From: an uncultured Roseburia sp.
Lineage (GTDB): Bacteria > Bacillota > Clostridia > Lachnospirales > Lachnospiraceae
Assembly (NCBI GenBank): GCA_947246475.1
Contig: CAMXSH010000019.1
Span: 1-38,030, forward strand
Reading direction: 5' to 3'
DNA: 38,030 nucleotides
The notes under the pieces are model-generated. The model had not been told where the DNA came from. It did not search any database and was given only the letters and a program-made list of their open reading frames with translations. The first letter of the stretch is position 1, and each line of letters begins with the position of its first letter. The translations under genes and the position numbers were made by a program. Shown piece after piece: positions 34,348-38,030 of this stretch.

Positions 34348-35625
34348 ATGAGGGATTATGATATAGTAGTTATTGGTGCCGGTGCGGCCGGTATGATGGC
34401 GGCGACCGCTGCAGGCAGACGGGGGTGCCGGGTATGTATCGTTGAAAGGAATGAGAAGCCAGGAAAAAAAATATATATAACAGGGAAGGGAAGATGTAAT
34501 ATCACCAATGCCTGTGATGTGGATGAGCTGTTCCACAGTGTGATGACCAATCATAAGTTTATGTACAGCAGCTTTTACCGCTTTACGAACGAGGATGTCA
34601 TCGCTTTTTTTGAAAATGAGGGTCTCCCCCTAAAGATCGAGCGGGGAAACCGTGTTTTTCCGGTATCGGACAAATCCTCGGATGTAATCCGGGTGCTGTC
34701 TGAGGCGTGCCGTAAGGCAGGTGTGGAATTTCTTTTCCACAGCCGGGTGAAGACTATATTATGCGCCGGTGATGTTCCTCAAACTGTCAAAGGTGTTAGG
34801 CTTGCCAGCGGCAGGGAGATCACAGCCAGTCAGGTGATCCTGGCGGCAGGGGGCAGATCTTACCCCTCTACCGGTTCGGAAGGGGACGGTTATCTGCTGG
34901 CGGAGCAGACCGGCCACACCATAACCAGGTGTCTGCCGGCGCTGGTGCCAATGAATATCAGTGGGGAAGAACCATCGCAGATGCAGGGATTGTCCATGAA
35001 AAATGTTGAGATGTCTTTCTATACCAGGAAGACTGGAGGGAAGAAAAAAGAGCTGTACCGGGAATTTGGGGAAATGATGTTTACACATTTTGGGATAACG
35101 GGACCGATCGTGCTCTCAGCCTCCAGCCGCATCGGAAGCGCCTTGGAGTCAGAACAGGTCTATGCTGAGCTGGACTGCAAGCCAGCGCTTTCCAGAGAAA
35201 AGCTTCATAAGCGGATTCTGAGAGATTTCGAGGAAAACCCCAATGTAAGCCTTAAAAATTCACTGGGAGGGCTCCTTCCCCGTAGTATGATTCCTGTGGT
35301 TTTGAAAATAAGCGGCCTGAAAGGCGAAAAAGCAGTGAATCAGGTGACCAGGGAAGAACGGGATAAACTGGTGGATGTTATAAAAGGAATGGTATTTTCA
35401 GTAGAATCCCTTAGGGGATGGAACGAGGCGATCATTACCAAAGGAGGCGTCAATGTCCGTGAGGTCAATCCTGCCACGATGGAGAGTAAACAGATCCCAG
35501 GTCTGTATTTTGCGGGAGAGGTGCTGGATGTGGATGCGCTGACGGGTGGCTTTAATCTTCAGATCGCATGGTCTACTGGTTATGCGGCAGGGGAAAGTGC
35601 TGCGGAACGGGCACTGGACACATAG
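34348..35625 (+). CDS. HI0933/YhiN-family FAD-dependent oxidoreductase (BaiN-like)
   Basis: Flavoprotein of the family that includes BaiN; some members act in bile acid reduction, but most have no confirmed substrate. It is 425 residues. The FAD-binding GxGxxG is in VVIGAGAAGMMAATAAG at the N terminus, followed by KKIYITGKGRCNITN, the HI0933 signature. AAGGRSYPSTGSEGDGYLLA (about 166-185) and FAGEVLDVDALTGGFNLQIA (about 391-410) are further conserved parts. AGAGGA precedes ATG 34348. cmk follows after 48 bases and may be cotranscribed. Confidence 0.88.
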   Translation: MRDYDIVVIGAGAAGMMAATAAGRRGCRVCIVERNEKPGKKIYITGKGRCNITNACDVDELFHSVMTNHKFMYSSFYRFTNEDVIAFFENEGLPLKIERGNRVFPVSDKSSDVIRVLSEACRKAGVEFLFHSRVKTILCAGDVPQTVKGVRLASGREITASQVILAAGGRSYPSTGSEGDGYLLAEQTGHTITRCLPALVPMNISGEEPSQMQGLSMKNVEMSFYTRKTGGKKKELYREFGEMMFTHFGITGPIVLSASSRIGSALESEQVYAELDCKPALSREKLHKRILRDFEENPNVSLKNSLGGLLPRSMIPVVLKISGLKGEKAVNQVTREERDKLVDVIKGMVFSVESLRGWNEAIITKGGVNVREVNPATMESKQIPGLYFAGEVLDVDALTGGFNLQIAWSTGYAAGESAAERALDT

Positions 35626-35673
35626 AGGGATCAGATGAAAAAACATAAAAAGAAGACAGAATGGAGAGAGACA

Positions 35674-36339
35674 ATGAATATAGCAATTGACGGACCTGCC
35701 GGGGCAGGAAAAAGTTCCATCGCAAAACTGGCAGCAAAGAAATTATCTTTTGTATACATCGACACAGGAGCTATGTACCGGACGATGGCTTATTATTTTT
35801 TAGAGCATGGGATCGATACAAAAGAGGAAAAGGCGGTAGCGGAACACTGTGATGAGATCGGGATCCGTATCGCCTATGAAGACGGTGACCAGCAGATTTT
35901 TCTAAATGAGGTAAATGTATCCAGGGAAATCCGCAGAGAGGAAGTAGGAAATCATGCCTCGGTGGTTGCCGCCCACGGAGCTGTCAGGGAAAAACTGGTA
36001 GCCCTTCAGCGACAGATGGCAGCCAGTACGGATGTGATTATGGATGGAAGGGATATCGGTACAGTGGTTCTGCCCGATGCAGAGTTGAAGATCTATCTGA
36101 CAGCGAGTTCTGCGGTGCGGGCGGAGAGAAGATATAAAGAACTTCAGGAAAAAGGAATAGACTGTGACCTTAAAAAGATTGAAGAAGACATCATTCTTAG
36201 GGACAAACAGGATATGAACCGTGAAATCTCACCTTTAAAGCAGGCAGAAGATGCGGTATATCTGGACTCTTCGGATATGACCATCGATGAAGTGGTACAA
36301 AAGATCATTACTCTTGCGGAAGGGAAGAGGGGCGTATGA
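35674..36339 (+). CDS. cmk: Cytidylate kinase
   Basis: Phosphorylates CMP and dCMP with ATP. ATG 35674 is chosen because MNIAIDGPAGAGKSSIAK begins the protein and GGAGAGAG lies 6 bases upstream; a start at 35635 adds a lysine-rich leader with no site. It is 221 residues. Walker A GPAGAGKSS, the CMP-binding YIDTGAMYR, MDGRDIGTVVLPDAELKIYL and the lid region RRYKELQEKG are all present. Its stop overlaps the ispH start as ATGA. The cmk-ispH-rpsA order is the standard clostridial arrangement. Confidence 0.96.
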   Translation: MNIAIDGPAGAGKSSIAKLAAKKLSFVYIDTGAMYRTMAYYFLEHGIDTKEEKAVAEHCDEIGIRIAYEDGDQQIFLNEVNVSREIRREEVGNHASVVAAHGAVREKLVALQRQMAASTDVIMDGRDIGTVVLPDAELKIYLTASSAVRAERRYKELQEKGIDCDLKKIEEDIILRDKQDMNREISPLKQAEDAVYLDSSDMTIDEVVQKIITLAEGKRGV

Positions 36340-37220
36340 AAGTAACACTGGCAAAAACTGCTGGCTTCTGCTTTGGGGTAAAGAGAGCAGTAGAGATGGT
36401 TTATACAGAGGCACAAAAGGGAAAACAGGTTTATACCCTTGGACCGATCATTCATAACGAAGAGGTTGTGTCTGATCTGGAAAAGAAGGGTGTGAAAGTG
36501 ATCAGTGAAGAAGATCTGGAGAAAATGGGGGAGGATCAGGATGTGTTGTCTGGATCCACAGTGGTCATTCGATCCCATGGCGTCTCTGAAGCAGTCTACA
36601 GGGCACTGGAGGAAAAAAATTGTGGGATTGTGGACTCCACCTGTCCTTTTGTAAAAAAAATTCATGATACTGTCAGAAAACATGCCGCACAGGGGTATGA
36701 TATCGTTATCATCGGAAGCCGGGAACATCCGGAAGTACAGGGAATCCTGGGATGGTGCCTGGGACGGGGGACGGTACTGGAAAATGAACAGGAAATATCT
36801 TCCTATGAGCCTCAGAATGATGGGAAAAAGGTCTGTGTTGTGGCACAGACGACATTTAATTACAAAAAATTTAAAGATTTAGTTGAAATTATCTCAAAAA
36901 AAGGTTATGATATAATTGCTGTGAATACTATATGCAATGCGACGGCAGAGAGACAAAAAGAGGCACAGGAGCTTGCGGCCTGTTCGGATGCCATGATTGT
37001 GATTGGCGGAAAGAACAGTTCAAATTCCAGAAAACTATATGAAATCAGTAAAAATCAGTGTGAGAGCACTTATTTTATACAGACATTGGAAGATCTGGAC
37101 ATGGAATGCGTCCGGTCGTCTGAAAGCCTAGGTATTACTGCGGGGGCATCCACCCCAAAAAACATTATTCAGGAGGTTCTAGAGGCATGTCAGAAGAAAG
37201 AAGTTTTGGAGAATTATTAG
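36336..37220 (+). CDS. ispH: 4-hydroxy-3-methylbut-2-enyl diphosphate reductase
   Basis: Iron-sulfur enzyme at the end of the methylerythritol-phosphate pathway, making isopentenyl and dimethylallyl diphosphate. It is 294 residues. Cluster cysteines are in AGFCFGVKRAVE (about 12), STCPFVKKIH (about 97) and NTICNATAERQKE (about 200). HNEEV and the IIGSREHPEVQG region form the substrate pocket, and the end has ITAGASTPKNIIQEV. In many clostridia this enzyme is fused to ribosomal protein S1; here the S1 gene is separate and starts inside the last 34 bases in another frame. Confidence 0.97.
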   Translation: MKVTLAKTAGFCFGVKRAVEMVYTEAQKGKQVYTLGPIIHNEEVVSDLEKKGVKVISEEDLEKMGEDQDVLSGSTVVIRSHGVSEAVYRALEEKNCGIVDSTCPFVKKIHDTVRKHAAQGYDIVIIGSREHPEVQGILGWCLGRGTVLENEQEISSYEPQNDGKKVCVVAQTTFNYKKFKDLVEIISKKGYDIIAVNTICNATAERQKEAQELAACSDAMIVIGGKNSSNSRKLYEISKNQCESTYFIQTLEDLDMECVRSSESLGITAGASTPKNIIQEVLEACQKKEVLENY

Positions 37221-38030
37221 AGGAATCATTAGTAACAATCCATAATAATGAGGTTGTAGAAGGGACAGTTATCGGCGTTAAGGATAGTGAAATTATCTTA
37301 AATATTGGATATAAAGCAGATGGTATATTGACAAAGAACGAATATAGCAACAATCCGGATGTTGATTTGACCAAAGAAGTCAAAGTGGATGATAAGCTCA
37401 CTGTAAAAGTGCTGAAGGTCAATGATGGGGAAGGCCAGGTTCTTCTTACCTATAAGAGATTGCAGCAGGATAAGATGAATAAGATCTTTGAAGAGGCGAT
37501 GGAAAAGGGTGAAGTTCTTACTGGTACGGTAGCAGCTGCTTTGAAAGGCGGACTCAGTGTTGCTTATGGCGAAGGCAGGATATTTATTCCGGCGAGCCTT
37601 GTATCTGACGTATACGAAAGAGATCTCACTAAGTACGCAGGTCAGGAGATTGAGTTTGTACTCACAGAAGTAAATCCAAGGAAGAGAAGGATTATTGGTG
37701 ACCGCAGACAGCTGGTTGTGGCAAAGAAAAAAGAGATGCAGGAAGAACTGCTGGCAAAAATTGAAGTGGGCATGATGATTGAAGGTACAGTAAAGAACCT
37801 TACTGATTTTGGTGCTTTTATTGATCTGGGAGGAGCAGATGGTCTCTTACATATCTCCGAGATGAGCTGGGGACGTGTAGAGGATCCAAAGAAACTCTTT
37901 AAGGTCGGTGATCAGGTGAATGTGATGATCAAAGATATTGTGGGGACAAAGATTGCCCTTACGATGAAACTGGATTCCAACAATCCATGGAGAACTGCAC
38001 CTGAGAAGTATGCGAAGGGAAATGTTGTGA
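37187..38030 (+). CDS. rpsA: Ribosomal protein S1-like RNA-binding protein (partial, runs off the end)
   Basis: Only the first 281 codons are inside the window. Three S1 (OB-fold) domains can be read: NEVVEGTVIGVKDSEIILNI (about 21-40) to about 88; GEVLTGTVAAALKGGLSVAY (about 105) to about 180; and IEGTVKNLTDFGAFIDLGG (about 199) with LLHISEMSWGRV. A fourth probably lies past the end. AGGAGG at 37171-37176 is 10 bases before ATG 37187, inside ispH. The S1 domains bind mRNA. In Firmicutes S1 homologues often have looser roles than in E. coli. Confidence 0.93.
   Translation, partial: MSEERSFGELLEESLVTIHNNEVVEGTVIGVKDSEIILNIGYKADGILTKNEYSNNPDVDLTKEVKVDDKLTVKVLKVNDGEGQVLLTYKRLQQDKMNKIFEEAMEKGEVLTGTVAAALKGGLSVAYGEGRIFIPASLVSDVYERDLTKYAGQEIEFVLTEVNPRKRRIIGDRRQLVVAKKKEMQEELLAKIEVGMMIEGTVKNLTDFGAFIDLGGADGLLHISEMSWGRVEDPKKLFKVGDQVNVMIKDIVGTKIALTMKLDSNNPWRTAPEKYAKGNVV

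Noticed and set aside
1-38030. CRISPR arrays, tRNA or rRNA genes, prophage and complete insertion sequences
   Set aside because: I looked for regular repeats, cloverleaf signatures, phage structural genes and transposases and saw none. Only possible remnants of mobile elements are listed.

Overview
This window looks like a stretch of core chromosome from an anaerobic, low-to-mid GC Firmicute of the family Lachnospiraceae (Blautia/Ruminococcus-like gut clostridia). The evidence is the combination of a TepA-type ClpP paralogue next to FtsK/SpoIIIE, formate-THF ligase, HydF, the cmk-ispH-rpsA string, strong AGGAGG ribosome binding sites, SigA-type promoters with 16-17 bp spacers, and family proteins typical of this group (DUF6033, DUF4317, DUF5713). 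I saw no tRNA, rRNA, CRISPR array, prophage or intact transposase. The genus call is inference.

Layout, + strand unless stated. 1-5000: tepA, ftsK and two different RimK-like ATP-grasp ligases, apparently one transcription unit. 5000-8413: fhs, then a BirA-controlled bioY-bioB operon with two matching operators. 8420-10920: beta-carbonic anhydrase, a purine-type nucleoside phosphorylase, a probable uracil-DNA glycosylase remnant and a DUF5713 protein, with loose intergenic DNA holding a long imperfect palindrome. 11000-14640 (minus strand): pyrB-pyrI and one chemoreceptor, each with its own promoter. 14640-17160: an aconitase-superfamily hydratase. 17160-17860: a gene-poor patch with nested inverted repeats, a broken effector-binding regulator and a 74 bp MITE-like palindrome. 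17890-23030: a two-domain PPK2 polyphosphate kinase and a large secreted GH115 alpha-glucuronidase with Ig-like domains. 23130-25594: a BlaI/BlaR1 pair under a 31 bp palindromic operator, then a DUF6033 protein. 25825-27476 (minus): ogt-DUF4317, coupled by an ATGA overlap. 27577-29552: hydF, then convergent ferredoxin and small hypothetical genes (minus). 29648-38030: relQ-type alarmone synthetase, folD-rimO-pgsA-cinA-gerMN lipoprotein, then baiN/yhiN-cmk-ispH-rpsA, with rpsA running off the end.

Functional links visible here: one-carbon/folate metabolism (fhs, folD) on both sides of the window; biotin or dethiobiotin salvage (bioY, bioB); de novo pyrimidine synthesis (pyrBI); nucleotide and polyphosphate handling (phosphorylase, PPK2, cmk, RelQ); iron-sulfur and radical-SAM enzymes of a strict anaerobe (bioB, rimO, ispH, hydF, ferredoxin); and xylan side-chain removal (GH115). 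The least explained items are the tandem divergent ATP-grasp ligases, the BlaI/BlaR1-DUF6033 cluster without a beta-lactamase, the hydratase with an altered cysteine motif, and several unassigned palindromes and repeats. I did not find a clear new defence or mobile system.
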